Part shown: in pieces, positions 1-7,248 of the stretch
Position numbering within the stretch: position 1 is the stretch's first letter
How the letters are laid out: each line of letters starts with the position of its first letter
DNA from: Polyangia bacterium
GTDB taxonomy: Bacteria > Myxococcota_A > Polyangia > Nannocystales > Nannocystaceae
Assembly: GCA_030424595.1 (NCBI GenBank)
Contig: JAUHWG010000028.1
Span: forward strand, 62,001-126,000
Direction: 5' to 3'
DNA: 64,000 nucleotides
The notes under the pieces: model-generated
Databases searched by the model: none
What the model saw: only the letters and a program-made list of their open reading frames with translations
Told to the model about the DNA's origin: nothing
Made by a program: the position numbers and the translations under genes

Positions 1-647
1 CCGGCGACGATGTCGGTCGCCGCGACGGCGTCAAAACCACCGGCGAAGACCGCCGGGAGCTTGCCGGCGAAGAACTTGAAGAAGAGGCTCTGGACGACGC
101 CGAAGTGGTGGGTCTCGTTGGGGCCGATGACCACCGTCGGGTGGACGATCACGGCGTCGAGCTCCCCTTCCGCGTACTCGCGGACGATCTGCTCGCCGCG
201 AACCTTGGAGCGGACGTAGGGCGAGCCCTCGGTCACCGGCAGGCGACGCCGGGTCTCGTCGAGCGGGGCGTGGAAGGGCGCGGGATCAAAGACGACGATC
301 GACGAGAAGTAGACGAGGCGACGGACGCCGGCGGCGATGGCCGCACGGCAGGCGTTGCGCGGCCCCTCGACGTTGACCTGCCACATCCGCGGGTCGAGGC
401 GGGCGCTGGTGCTGACGATCGCCGCCAGGTGGTACACCGTATCCGCCCCCGCGAACGCCTCCTCGAGCGAGCGCTGATCGCAGGCGTCCCCCTCGACGAC
501 CTCGACCCCGTACTCGCGCAGCCGCGGCGCGGCTGGATCGCCGGCGAGCACCACCGCCCGCACGCTCCCTCCGTCGGCTGCGAGGGTCCGACACAGCTCG
601 AGACCGACCTGTCCGGTCGCACCGGTGACGACGCGAAGGCTGCTCAT
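1..647 (-). CDS. NAD-dependent epimerase/dehydratase (extended SDR), cut by left window edge
   Basis: An open frame reads leftward from an ATG at 647 to the window edge, so about 215 N-terminal residues are visible and the C-terminus is missing. The start reads MSSLRVVTGATGQVG, giving the GxxGxxG Rossmann loop. DACD near residue 55 and YHLAAIVS near residue 71 match the NAD-binding elements of extended short-chain dehydrogenases. YFSSIVVF supplies the active-site Ser region and YVRSK the catalytic Tyr-x3-Lys. The segment HPTVVIGPN is typical of dihydroflavonol-4-reductase or 3-beta-hydroxysteroid-dehydrogenase-like epimerases. Such enzymes oxidise or reduce sugar nucleotides, sterols or polyketide-like alcohols in the cytosol; the substrate cannot be told from this part. 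No operon partner is visible. Confidence 0.85.
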   Translation of the reverse strand, partial: MSSLRVVTGATGQVGLELCRTLAADGGSVRAVVLAGDPAAPRLREYGVEVVEGDACDQRSLEEAFAGADTVYHLAAIVSTSARLDPRMWQVNVEGPRNACRAAIAAGVRRLVYFSSIVVFDPAPFHAPLDETRRRLPVTEGSPYVRSKVRGEQIVREYAEGELDAVIVHPTVVIGPNETHHFGVVQSLFFKFFAGKLPAVFAGGFDAVAATDIVA

Positions 648-945
648 GGACGCCCTGCCCGGCTCAAGAAATTCTCGCTCGCCATGGCGACGACACAAGC
701 ACGATGGACGCCCCCCCGGCTACCCCGCAAACTCCGCGTCGGCTCCGTACTACGTCCGCGCCCCGCGATCGCGAGCGCCCCCTCACCCCGCCCCGCCCGC
801 GAGGGTTCGCCTCCCTCTCCGCCGCCGTCGGCGATCGCCCGGGAAGGCGCGACCGCGCCCCTAGCGCATGACGGTCACTCGTCGCGTGACCAGCACCACA
901 GGTGATCCTGCCCAGGGCCCGGCCTCTGTAGTAGACCCAGCGTCG

Positions 946-2607
946 ATGACTGACCATGAGCCCCTACGTGGTGATTCGACGGGCGCTCGCGCGGCGGGAC
1001 ACTTGCACACTTGGGACGAGATCCGCGACGTCGTCGTCGTCGGCCTCGGGGGTGCGGGCGGCAGCGCAGCCCTGGAGGCCCGGCGCTCCGGCGCTGACGT
1101 GCTCGTCATCGATCGCTTCGGCGGCGGCGGGGCGACCGGTAAGAGCGCGGGCATCATCTACTTCGGCGGAGGCACCGATCTTCAGCGCTACGCCGGCTAC
1201 GAAGACAGCCCCGAGAACATGTTCAACTACCTGTCCATGGAGACAGACGGTGTTGTGAGCGATGCGACCCTGCGGGCCTTCTGCGAGACCAGCGTCGAGA
1301 ACTTTGAGTGGCTGCGCAGCCTCGGGGTCCCCTTCCCGCCGAGCGGCCCGGTGTCGAAGATCTCCTACCCCTGCGACGCCTCGACCCTCTACTTCTCGGG
1401 CAACGAGCTGTGCTCACCCTACGCCGACAGGGCCACGCCTGCCCCCCGCGGCCACCGCCCGCTCGGCAAGGGCTTGACCGGGATCCTGACGACCGCCGCC
1501 CTCCGCCAGGCGGCGCTCCAGGCCGGCGCCGACCTGCAGATGTACACCCGCGCGGAGCGGCTCGTGGTCGACGGCAGCGGCGAGGTGATCGGCATCGTCG
1601 TCCGCCGGCTCGCGGCGCCCCGCGCCCTCAGCGACCTCCTGCAGGCGCTGATCCAGTTCGGCGGCGGGATCAACGTGACCGCGGCTAAGGTGCTCCAGCG
1701 GATGATGCGACGGCTCGAGCGTCGCTCCGAGCGGCGCTTCATCCGAGCCCGTCGCGGGGTGATCCTCGCCGCCGGCGGCTTCATCTTCAACCGGGCGATG
1801 ATGACCGCGAACGCGCCAGACTTCGCCGGCTGCAGCCTCCGCCTCGGCACCGCCGGCGACGATGGGGCGGGGATCCAGCTCGGCACCGCGGTCGGCGGCA
1901 GCCTCGGACAGATGGAGCGGTGCAGCGCGCCGCGCTTCATCGATCCGCCCAACGCCTGGTGGAAGGGGGTGCTCGTCGGCCGCAGCGGCGCGAGGATCTG
2001 CAACGAGACCCTCTACGGCGGCAAGATCGGCGACCACCTCGTCCAGGAGCACGGCGGCCTCGGGACCCTGATCGTCGACGCCGAGGTCATGCGAGCTGGC
2101 CGGGCCCAGATCATGAAGGGCGACCCGCAGCTCTATCAGATCTTCTTCGGCCTCCTAAACGGCTATGTCACCTGCCGCTCGTCGCAGACCCTCGGCGGCC
2201 TCGCGCGGCGGATGGGGATCAACCCCGCGGGCCTCGCAGAGACCGTCGCCGCCTACAACCGCGGTGCGGAGCGCGGCGAGGACGGGCTCGGCAAGAGCGC
2301 TCAGCACCTCGCCCCGCTGCGAACTCCCCCCTTCTACGGGATCCCGCTCGACAACACCTCGATCCTCTTCCCGGCCCCCTGCCTCACCCTCGGCGGTCTC
2401 CGGACCGACGGGCTCAACGCTCGGGTGCTCCGCGACGACGGCACCCCGATCGATGGCCTCTACGCCACCGGCAAGACGGCCGTCGGCGTCTCGTCCAACG
2501 GCTACGTCAGCGGGCTCTCGGTCGCCGACGGCATCTTCACCGGCCGCGCCGCGGCTCGGCACGCGACGGCGCGTGCTCTGCCGCTGCGCTCCGTCAGCGT
2601 CGCCTAG
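946..2607 (+). CDS. FAD-dependent oxidoreductase of the 3-ketosteroid-1-dehydrogenase / fumarate-reductase flavoprotein type
   Basis: The protein has about 553 residues. Near the N-terminus, DVVVVGLGGAGGSAALEARR is the Rossmann dinucleotide loop, followed by VLVIDR (ribose-binding acidic end) and a Gly-rich GGGGATGKSAG. VILAAGGF is the second FAD signature. The C-terminal GLYATGKTAVG and NGYVSGLSVADG are the FAD-binding closing motifs of the FAD_binding_2 family, the group that holds KstD and fumarate reductase flavoproteins. By family it would insert or remove a carbon-carbon double bond next to a carbonyl. A steroid-like substrate is possible because the window also carries sterol- and lipid-type genes, but the substrate is not proven. 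The start is uncertain: the frame is open from an ATG at 868, and 946 is preferred because it puts the FAD loop near residue 27. Neither has a clear Shine-Dalgarno sequence. Confidence 0.8.
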   Translation: MTDHEPLRGDSTGARAAGHLHTWDEIRDVVVVGLGGAGGSAALEARRSGADVLVIDRFGGGGATGKSAGIIYFGGGTDLQRYAGYEDSPENMFNYLSMETDGVVSDATLRAFCETSVENFEWLRSLGVPFPPSGPVSKISYPCDASTLYFSGNELCSPYADRATPAPRGHRPLGKGLTGILTTAALRQAALQAGADLQMYTRAERLVVDGSGEVIGIVVRRLAAPRALSDLLQALIQFGGGINVTAAKVLQRMMRRLERRSERRFIRARRGVILAAGGFIFNRAMMTANAPDFAGCSLRLGTAGDDGAGIQLGTAVGGSLGQMERCSAPRFIDPPNAWWKGVLVGRSGARICNETLYGGKIGDHLVQEHGGLGTLIVDAEVMRAGRAQIMKGDPQLYQIFFGLLNGYVTCRSSQTLGGLARRMGINPAGLAETVAAYNRGAERGEDGLGKSAQHLAPLRTPPFYGIPLDNTSILFPAPCLTLGGLRTDGLNARVLRDDGTPIDGLYATGKTAVGVSSNGYVSGLSVADGIFTGRAAARHATARALPLRSVSVA

Positions 2608-2824
2608 GGGCCCTCGTCGACCCTCTCGGCGCTCAAGAAAGCCCCGAATGGACACAGCTCTTAGTGGAGCGCCTTCATCCCCCCGGGTCGGCGTCAGCCG
2701 GTGAGCAACTCCGCCGTCGCCCAGGTCGTCGACCTTGGCGACGGCCTGGGTCAACGAGATGGTCCTCGCCGACGAGCCCCCTGGCGCTGGTCCACGCCAG
2801 CTCCGCGGGTTCTATTGCGCTTGG

Positions 2825-2850
2825 TTGACACAATTCTCGGACCTCGTAAC
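2825..2850 (+). promoter_or_regulatory. possible sigma-70-like promoter of the Cys-rich lipoprotein gene
   Basis: A perfect TTGACA hexamer (2825-2830) lies 52 bases before the GTG at 2882, in a relatively AT-rich patch. The matching -10 is weak (CGTAAC or TAACCG), so this is only suggestive. Confidence 0.25.
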
Positions 2851-2881
2851 CGCGGGACAAACCGCATGATATGCTGCCTTC

Positions 2882-3973
2882 GTGGGCTTCTCCTCTCCAC
2901 GCGGGCTCCTTGTCGAGCTAGGGCTGCTCGTCGGGCTCGTGCCTAGCTGTCTAAGCCCGGCCCCCCCCGCGGCCTCGGCTACCACCTCGTCGACCCGGGG
3001 CACGGACGGGTCAAGCTCGACAGCCGCGGGGACGACGACGGTGTCGACCACCGTATCGACGACGGGGGTCACGACCGGTGCTGTGACGACCTCCTCCGGG
3101 TCGACGACCTACGGCCACCTCGAGCCACAGGAGTGCTCTGGCACCAAGATCTACGTCTGTCGCGTCGATGAGTCGGGACAGTGCGGGAGTGACTCCCAAT
3201 GCGAGTACAATTACGTCGGCGCGTGTATGCCCGGCGAGTGCTCCGAGGCGTGCCAGAAGATCTGCAGCTACGACTGGGAATGCGTCGCGAGCACGGAGGC
3301 CATGCTGATCTGCGCCAACGATCGCTGCGACCGGCTCGCCCCCGATGACTGCCCCGAGGGCATGAAATGCATGCCTTACGCGACCGAGGAGGGGTCGTCC
3401 TGGAACGCGCACAAGTGCTTCCCCGTCGATCCTGCCCCCGTCGGGCCCGGGGAGGTGTGCATCGCCGAAGGCGGCGCCAGCGGGATCGACAATTGCGACG
3501 CCGACTCGATGTGCTGGGATGTCGACGTGAACACCGGCGTCGGCGTGTGCATCGCCTTGTGCACCGGCACCTTCGAGTCTCTCCACTGTCCGCCCGGTAC
3601 GCGCTGTGCGCTCACGGAGTTCCTCAACCTCTGCCTCCCGGACTGTGATCCCCTCCTGCAAGAAGGATGCTCTGGCGATGATATCTGCGTCGTCCACGAG
3701 GACTCTGCCATCTGTCTGCTCGACCAGTCCGGTGAGAAGGGGGGCCTCGGCGACCCCTGTGAGAAGCTCAGCGAGTGCGACCCGGGCTACCACTGCAACG
3801 CTGGGGTGGAGGTGCCCGGCTGTGACGCCCAAACCTGCTGCACGCCCTACTGTGATGTCCGCAAGCCCGAGCTCTGCCCGAAGTACCCGGACGTTGTCTG
3901 CGCGCCCTTCTACCCCCCGGGCGAAGCGCCCCCCGGCTCCGAGAACCTCGGCTACTGCCGCATCGCCGATTAG
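2882..3973 (+). CDS. Cys-rich surface lipoprotein with Thr/Ser linker
   Basis: A 363-residue protein starting at GTG. Residues 9-23 form a hydrophobic signal segment ending in LVPSC, a permissive lipobox, so Cys23 is the probable lipid anchor. A low-complexity linker rich in Thr, Ser and Gly follows to about residue 78. The rest is packed with about 36 cysteines spaced like small disulfide modules (for example CGSDSQCEYN and CDPGYHCN). This architecture is common among predicted exported proteins of Nannocystineae myxobacteria; no enzymatic motif is visible. The role is probably extracytoplasmic, structural or binding, but the function is unknown. A fragment resembling its C-terminal end lies just downstream on the opposite strand (4015-4170). 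Confidence 0.8.
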   Translation: MGFSSPRGLLVELGLLVGLVPSCLSPAPPAASATTSSTRGTDGSSSTAAGTTTVSTTVSTTGVTTGAVTTSSGSTTYGHLEPQECSGTKIYVCRVDESGQCGSDSQCEYNYVGACMPGECSEACQKICSYDWECVASTEAMLICANDRCDRLAPDDCPEGMKCMPYATEEGSSWNAHKCFPVDPAPVGPGEVCIAEGGASGIDNCDADSMCWDVDVNTGVGVCIALCTGTFESLHCPPGTRCALTEFLNLCLPDCDPLLQEGCSGDDICVVHEDSAICLLDQSGEKGGLGDPCEKLSECDPGYHCNAGVEVPGCDAQTCCTPYCDVRKPELCPKYPDVVCAPFYPPGEAPPGSENLGYCRIAD

Positions 3974-4014
3974 GACTTGGGTGCCCCCCTCCTCTGGCCC
4001 AGCCATGATGTGAC

Positions 4015-4170
4015 TCAGGCCGGTCGCCGCGGTCCCAGAAGGTGCTCTTGCGGCAGGCCGCAGATGCCGACATTCTCAAAGCCCGGCGGCGCCACGCCCT
4101 CGTCATACCAGTCATACCAGGGGATGCACATCGGACCCGCCCCGGGGCGCTTCAGCAGCCCTGCGCTCTC
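4015..4170 (-). pseudogene. C-terminal fragment of a Cys-rich lipoprotein gene
   Basis: Read on the minus strand, the stop at 4015-4017 closes a frame containing CIPWYDWYDEGVAPPGFEN then VGICGLPQ. This echoes the end of the neighbouring lipoprotein (CAPFYPPGEAPPGSEN then LGYCRIA), with the same C-x-P-aromatic-Tyr, APPG, EN and G-x-C spacing. Upstream of about 4170 the frame becomes Arg/Pro-rich and no longer looks coding, and no start or signal peptide is present. It is best read as the remnant of a paralogue. The region 4171-4263 holds nothing recognisable. Confidence 0.4.
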
Positions 4171-4263
4171 GCGCCGCGCTCTCCGTCCCGGCCGGCGTCG
4201 ACAAGACGCGGCTGTAGCGGGCCGGCGTCTGCGGGCGGAACGTTCGCCTCGAGCAGCGAGCTG

Positions 4264-5388
4264 TCAGTGCAGCGCCTCAAAGGGCTTCACCGCGACGAAC
4301 AGGTCGGCGCTATGCCGGCGGATCAGGAAGCGTTCGCGGTAGAGCGCCTCGGCGAGGCTCATCACCTGGGCGACAAACCAGCGGTTAAAGCCGCCGCCGA
4401 TCAAGGCGCCGAAGAGGGGGATCGCCTGCGCCACCTTGCCCCTCGCCATCCGCGCGAGGATCCCCTCGACCAAGCCCTCGACGGCACGGCTGGCGACGAT
4501 GGCATCCTCGGCCGCGGCAGGCGTCCCGCCAGGGTGCGTGTCCGGCTGAGCGAGCAGTGCGAGGCTCTCCTGTCGGGTCTTTAACGTCGGCGCGGCCGCG
4601 GTCGAGACCAGGTCGAGGACAAAACGCTTCTCCGCGTCATCGAGGGGGTAGAAGCCGTAATAGGCCGCGTACTCGGTAACCCCGCGCAGGGCGATGCTGA
4701 TGATCAACGGGATGTCGGCGAGCATACCGGCGATCCCGGTCGCCCCGACCAGCGATCCCTCCACCATCGCCGCGATCCGGTACTTCCGCCCGAGCTTTCC
4801 GACCGCATCATCGACCCGCTCCAGGCTCAGCTCGGGGATCTCCGAGAAGCTCGTCAGCGTCCTGCCGTCCCGCTCAAAGTCCTTGAGGATCGCCTGCTCG
4901 CGGACGGTCCAGGTCGCACCGTCGTGGATCGTCCCCAGCACCGACGCGAGAGCGCCCCCGAGCCAGGAGCCGACCTCGGTGTCAAAGACCGTAGCGCTGA
5001 GCTTGTCGAGGGGCTCATGCGCAGCGTTGGCGAACTGGCTCAGCCAACGAACGTTCGGATTCTTGACATCTTCGATCTCGGCGAGCGCCTCGAACTCATA
5101 GGGGCATAGGCCCTGGAGAGCCGCGGACCGGCGCGCCTCGCCGTCGGCCGAGTCCGCCCGACCTTCTCCCGCTTCTTTGGCGTCCTCGGGCGCGGAGCCC
5201 CCCGCGGGTCCCGGATCCTCCGCCGCAGCCTCCGAGTCCGGCTCGCCGACGGCGGCCTCTACGATCGTAGATTCCAGGAGAGTCGACACGGCGCCCGGGG
5301 CCTGGACCACGGGGGACGTCAGATCGCCTGCGCTAATGTCTACGGGGGAAATTTCTGGGGTCGGGTCGTCGCTTAACTTTGTGTTCAT
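4264..5388 (-). CDS. EcsC family protein
   Basis: A 374-residue protein. The first 95 or so residues are acidic and Ala/Glu/Pro-rich, with no signal peptide, and are probably disordered. From about residue 110 onward it matches the EcsC domain. Visible marks are the hydrophobic Gly-rich stretch GATGIAGMLADIPLII followed by LRGVTEYAAYYGFYP, and the C-terminal IPLFGALIGGGFNRWF with AEALYRERFLI. EcsC-domain proteins are named after the third gene of the Bacillus ecs ABC-transporter locus and are membrane-associated, but their biochemical role is not settled. Here the gene stands alone with no ABC transporter nearby. The N-terminal acidic extension is unusual for the family. Confidence 0.85.
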   Translation of the reverse strand: MNTKLSDDPTPEISPVDISAGDLTSPVVQAPGAVSTLLESTIVEAAVGEPDSEAAAEDPGPAGGSAPEDAKEAGEGRADSADGEARRSAALQGLCPYEFEALAEIEDVKNPNVRWLSQFANAAHEPLDKLSATVFDTEVGSWLGGALASVLGTIHDGATWTVREQAILKDFERDGRTLTSFSEIPELSLERVDDAVGKLGRKYRIAAMVEGSLVGATGIAGMLADIPLIISIALRGVTEYAAYYGFYPLDDAEKRFVLDLVSTAAAPTLKTRQESLALLAQPDTHPGGTPAAAEDAIVASRAVEGLVEGILARMARGKVAQAIPLFGALIGGGFNRWFVAQVMSLAEALYRERFLIRRHSADLFVAVKPFEALH

Positions 5389-5787
5389 GGAGTAGCTGTT
5401 CTTCTGCTCCCTAGGGGTGGGCCGCTCTCGCGTCGCCGGTCGGATCCCCTCGGGTCACATCACACACTGCCGGGTCGCTCGCGCCATCGCGGCGGCGCAA
5501 GGGACCATCTACACAGGGCGGACATTCGTAACAGGATCCTCGTGTTTCGTCAAGCGAGGTCGGCCCCCAGCGCGCCTCGGGATCCCTTGACCAAGCCGCC
5601 TCTGCCCTGCTGTCCACCCGATGTCCACCCGATGTCCACCCGATGGTCCCCACTCCGAGTACGGTCTCAGTCCTCGAGGTCGTCACCGATCCTCGATCCC
5701 GTAGTCACGCGAACCGTAGAGCCGACCCCTGTCGCGCTTGCAAATCATTGAAGACCGATCAAACTAGTCACAAGGAATCATATTGTC
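5389..5787 (+). other. intergenic region with an 11-bp triplet repeat
   Basis: About 400 bases between the EcsC gene and the first DUF1328 gene. No reading frame here looks coding. It contains a short tandem repeat (5611-5643, listed separately). The last 40 bases are AT-richer and end in a good ribosome binding site for the DUF1328 gene, so the promoter of that gene must lie here. Confidence 0.5.
5611..5643. repeat. three perfect tandem copies of an 11-bp unit
   Basis: The unit TGTCCACCCGA is repeated at 5611-5621, 5622-5632 and 5633-5643 without a mismatch. It lies about 145 bases upstream of the DUF1328 start. Confidence 0.9.
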
Positions 5788-5967
5788 ATGCTCCGCTGGT
5801 CAGTCATATTCTTCATCATCGCCCTAGTATCAGGGGCCCTAGGCTTCACGGGGCTCTCCGAAGCCGCCGGAGGGATCGCCCAGGTGCTCTTCTGGATCTT
5901 CTTGGGCGTCTGCCTCTGCCTCCTCATCGCCGGCCTCATCGTCGGCAAGGCGGCCGTGGACAGCTAG
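5788..5967 (+). CDS. DUF1328 family small membrane protein (YtjA type)
   Basis: A 59-residue protein reading MLRWSVIFFIIALVSGALGF, then GFTGLSEAAGGIAQ and a second hydrophobic stretch, ending GKAAVDS. Two transmembrane helices joined by a Gly/Ala-rich turn (the G-F-x-G-x-x-x-x-A-x-G-I-A pattern) and the length are those of DUF1328 proteins, tiny inner-membrane proteins often linked to envelope or osmotic stress, with no assigned biochemical activity. AAGGA at 5772-5776, 11 bases before the ATG, is a clear ribosome binding site. A second member lies at 9446-9622, so this genome has at least two paralogues. Its stop TAG overlaps the stop of the transposase relic on the other strand through a shared CTAG. 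Confidence 0.85.
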   Translation: MLRWSVIFFIIALVSGALGFTGLSEAAGGIAQVLFWIFLGVCLCLLIAGLIVGKAAVDS

Positions 5968-6325
5968 AAGCGCGACCCGCATTGCCGATAGCCGCGACCC
6001 GCGAGGTTGTAGGCGTGGGTCAGGATGTGCGTCGCCTCGTCATAGCCGCGCTGGTTCTCGAAGACCTTGACGCGACTGTTGATCGAGCGGCGGATCCCAA
6101 GACGAGCGATCAATCGAGCTGCGAGCGCGAGCCCGCCGCGAGCCCGAGCCCGCCGAAGGGCGTCACGGGGGCGGGCTCCACGACAAATTCCGCCGGCGGA
6201 GTTCGGAAGCCCTGGAACTTGGGCCTCGATCTGCCCTCGCCGCGCCGATGGTCGGCGTTGACGTGGCTCGCACGCACGTCGTGTCCCGGGGAATTCACAG
6301 AAGCATCAGAGAGGGTCGCTCGCAT
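5964..6325 (-). pseudogene. frameshifted N-terminal remnant of a transposase, probably IS1380-like
   Basis: On the minus strand one frame reads PAEFVVEPAPVTPFGGLGLA. It is then taken over by an adjacent frame reading LALAARLIARLGIRRSIN, KVFENQRGYDEATHILTHAY and NLAGRGYRQ to a TAG at 5964-5966. The combined sequence resembles the N-terminus of IS1380-type DDE transposases: a TPxGGL start, a helix ARLIxRLG, then a Y-x-E-(S/A)-x-H-(V/I)-L-x-x-A-Y-N pattern. Codon choice in the second part is strongly GC3, so it was once coding. The rest of the transposase and terminal inverted repeats are absent. A single indel near 6130 would account for the frame change. The remaining 6326-6508 shows nothing recognisable. 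Confidence 0.42.
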
Positions 6326-6508
6326 GGACTATGGCTAGTCTCCGGGTGCACAGGCTCGAAGACGCCGATGACGGCCAAGGCCAACCTCGTGGCATTGCCC
6401 GACAGCGGTGCCCAGGGGACGGTCGAGCTCAAGCAGGTCGACGATGGGTAAGGAGCACCGCCCCCGCCGACGGCGGCGGCGCTGTGGGTAGCGCTGCCGC
6501 TGAGGCGC

Positions 6509-7018
6509 TCACTCGCAGATGTCGCTGGGGCCGTTCTTGATAGAGATGCACCGTTTCCCCGGCGGGCACTCGTGGTCCTCACCGCAGGGGATCTCGCACG
6601 TCCTGGAGCGAGGTCCTGTAGGGCCGGCGACTCCGTAGTACTCGATGCAGGCCTCCCCCTCAGAGCAGATCTCCCCGCCGCAGGGGGTCGGCGGAGGATG
6701 CAGGCCGGGGGGTCCTAGACCTTCATTATCGGTCGGTTGTTGCCGTGGACTCGTCGCCCCAAAGGCGAGGCCGTCTTCCCCCTCGTCCACCACGGGAGAA
6801 CGCCGCGCCGTGGCGTCGGCAGGCTGGGCCCTACGGGCGGTGCTCGGCCCCTGTGGCGCCGGAGGATCATGGACACAGGCTGCGGACATGGTGCCGATGA
6901 TGGCGAGAACTGTGACGATGTGGAGCAGCGCCGCCCGCGTGGACCTCGTCGAAGACGCTACCACGGAGAGCGGCCGTCCCTTATGCGAGCGCTTGATGAT
7001 TGCCATGGCTTCACTCAC
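6509..7018 (-). CDS. small Cys-rich lipoprotein
   Basis: A 169-residue protein. A basic N-terminus and the hydrophobic stretch LLHIVTVLAIIGTM end in MSAAC, a lipobox that puts the anchored Cys at residue 48 from the first ATG; the ATG at 7006 would shorten the leader by four residues. A Pro/Ala/Gln-rich linker follows. The C-terminal third holds eight cysteines in a compact module (CGGEICSEGEACIEY, CEIPCGEDHECPPGKRC). This is the same general design as the large Cys-rich lipoprotein at 2882. No catalytic motif is seen; the product is a predicted cell-envelope or surface protein of unknown role. The 230 bases upstream (7019-7248) show no coding signal. Confidence 0.7.
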   Translation of the reverse strand: MSEAMAIIKRSHKGRPLSVVASSTRSTRAALLHIVTVLAIIGTMSAACVHDPPAPQGPSTARRAQPADATARRSPVVDEGEDGLAFGATSPRQQPTDNEGLGPPGLHPPPTPCGGEICSEGEACIEYYGVAGPTGPRSRTCEIPCGEDHECPPGKRCISIKNGPSDICE

Positions 7019-7248
7019 CGATGCCTACCAAAGAGACGGCCGTCAAGGCCACCACGTCGAGACAGCCGCGATAGGACCTCCCAACGAAGCCATGCATGCC
7101 GGTCGAGGTACCTCCGTCGAAGCCGCCGACGATCAACGATCCCGCCGTCGGTTGAAGCAAGAATGATGTCGGAGCGGCGCTCCGTTGGAGCGCTGCCTCG
7201 TCGCGGGCTCCCGGGAGCCCGCCCTGCGCGACCGCTCGGCGGTCGAGC

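Noticed and set aside
2608..2824. Possible short gene after the KstD-like flavoprotein
   Set aside because: Both strands have open stretches here, but no start with a ribosome binding site and no family-like sequence.
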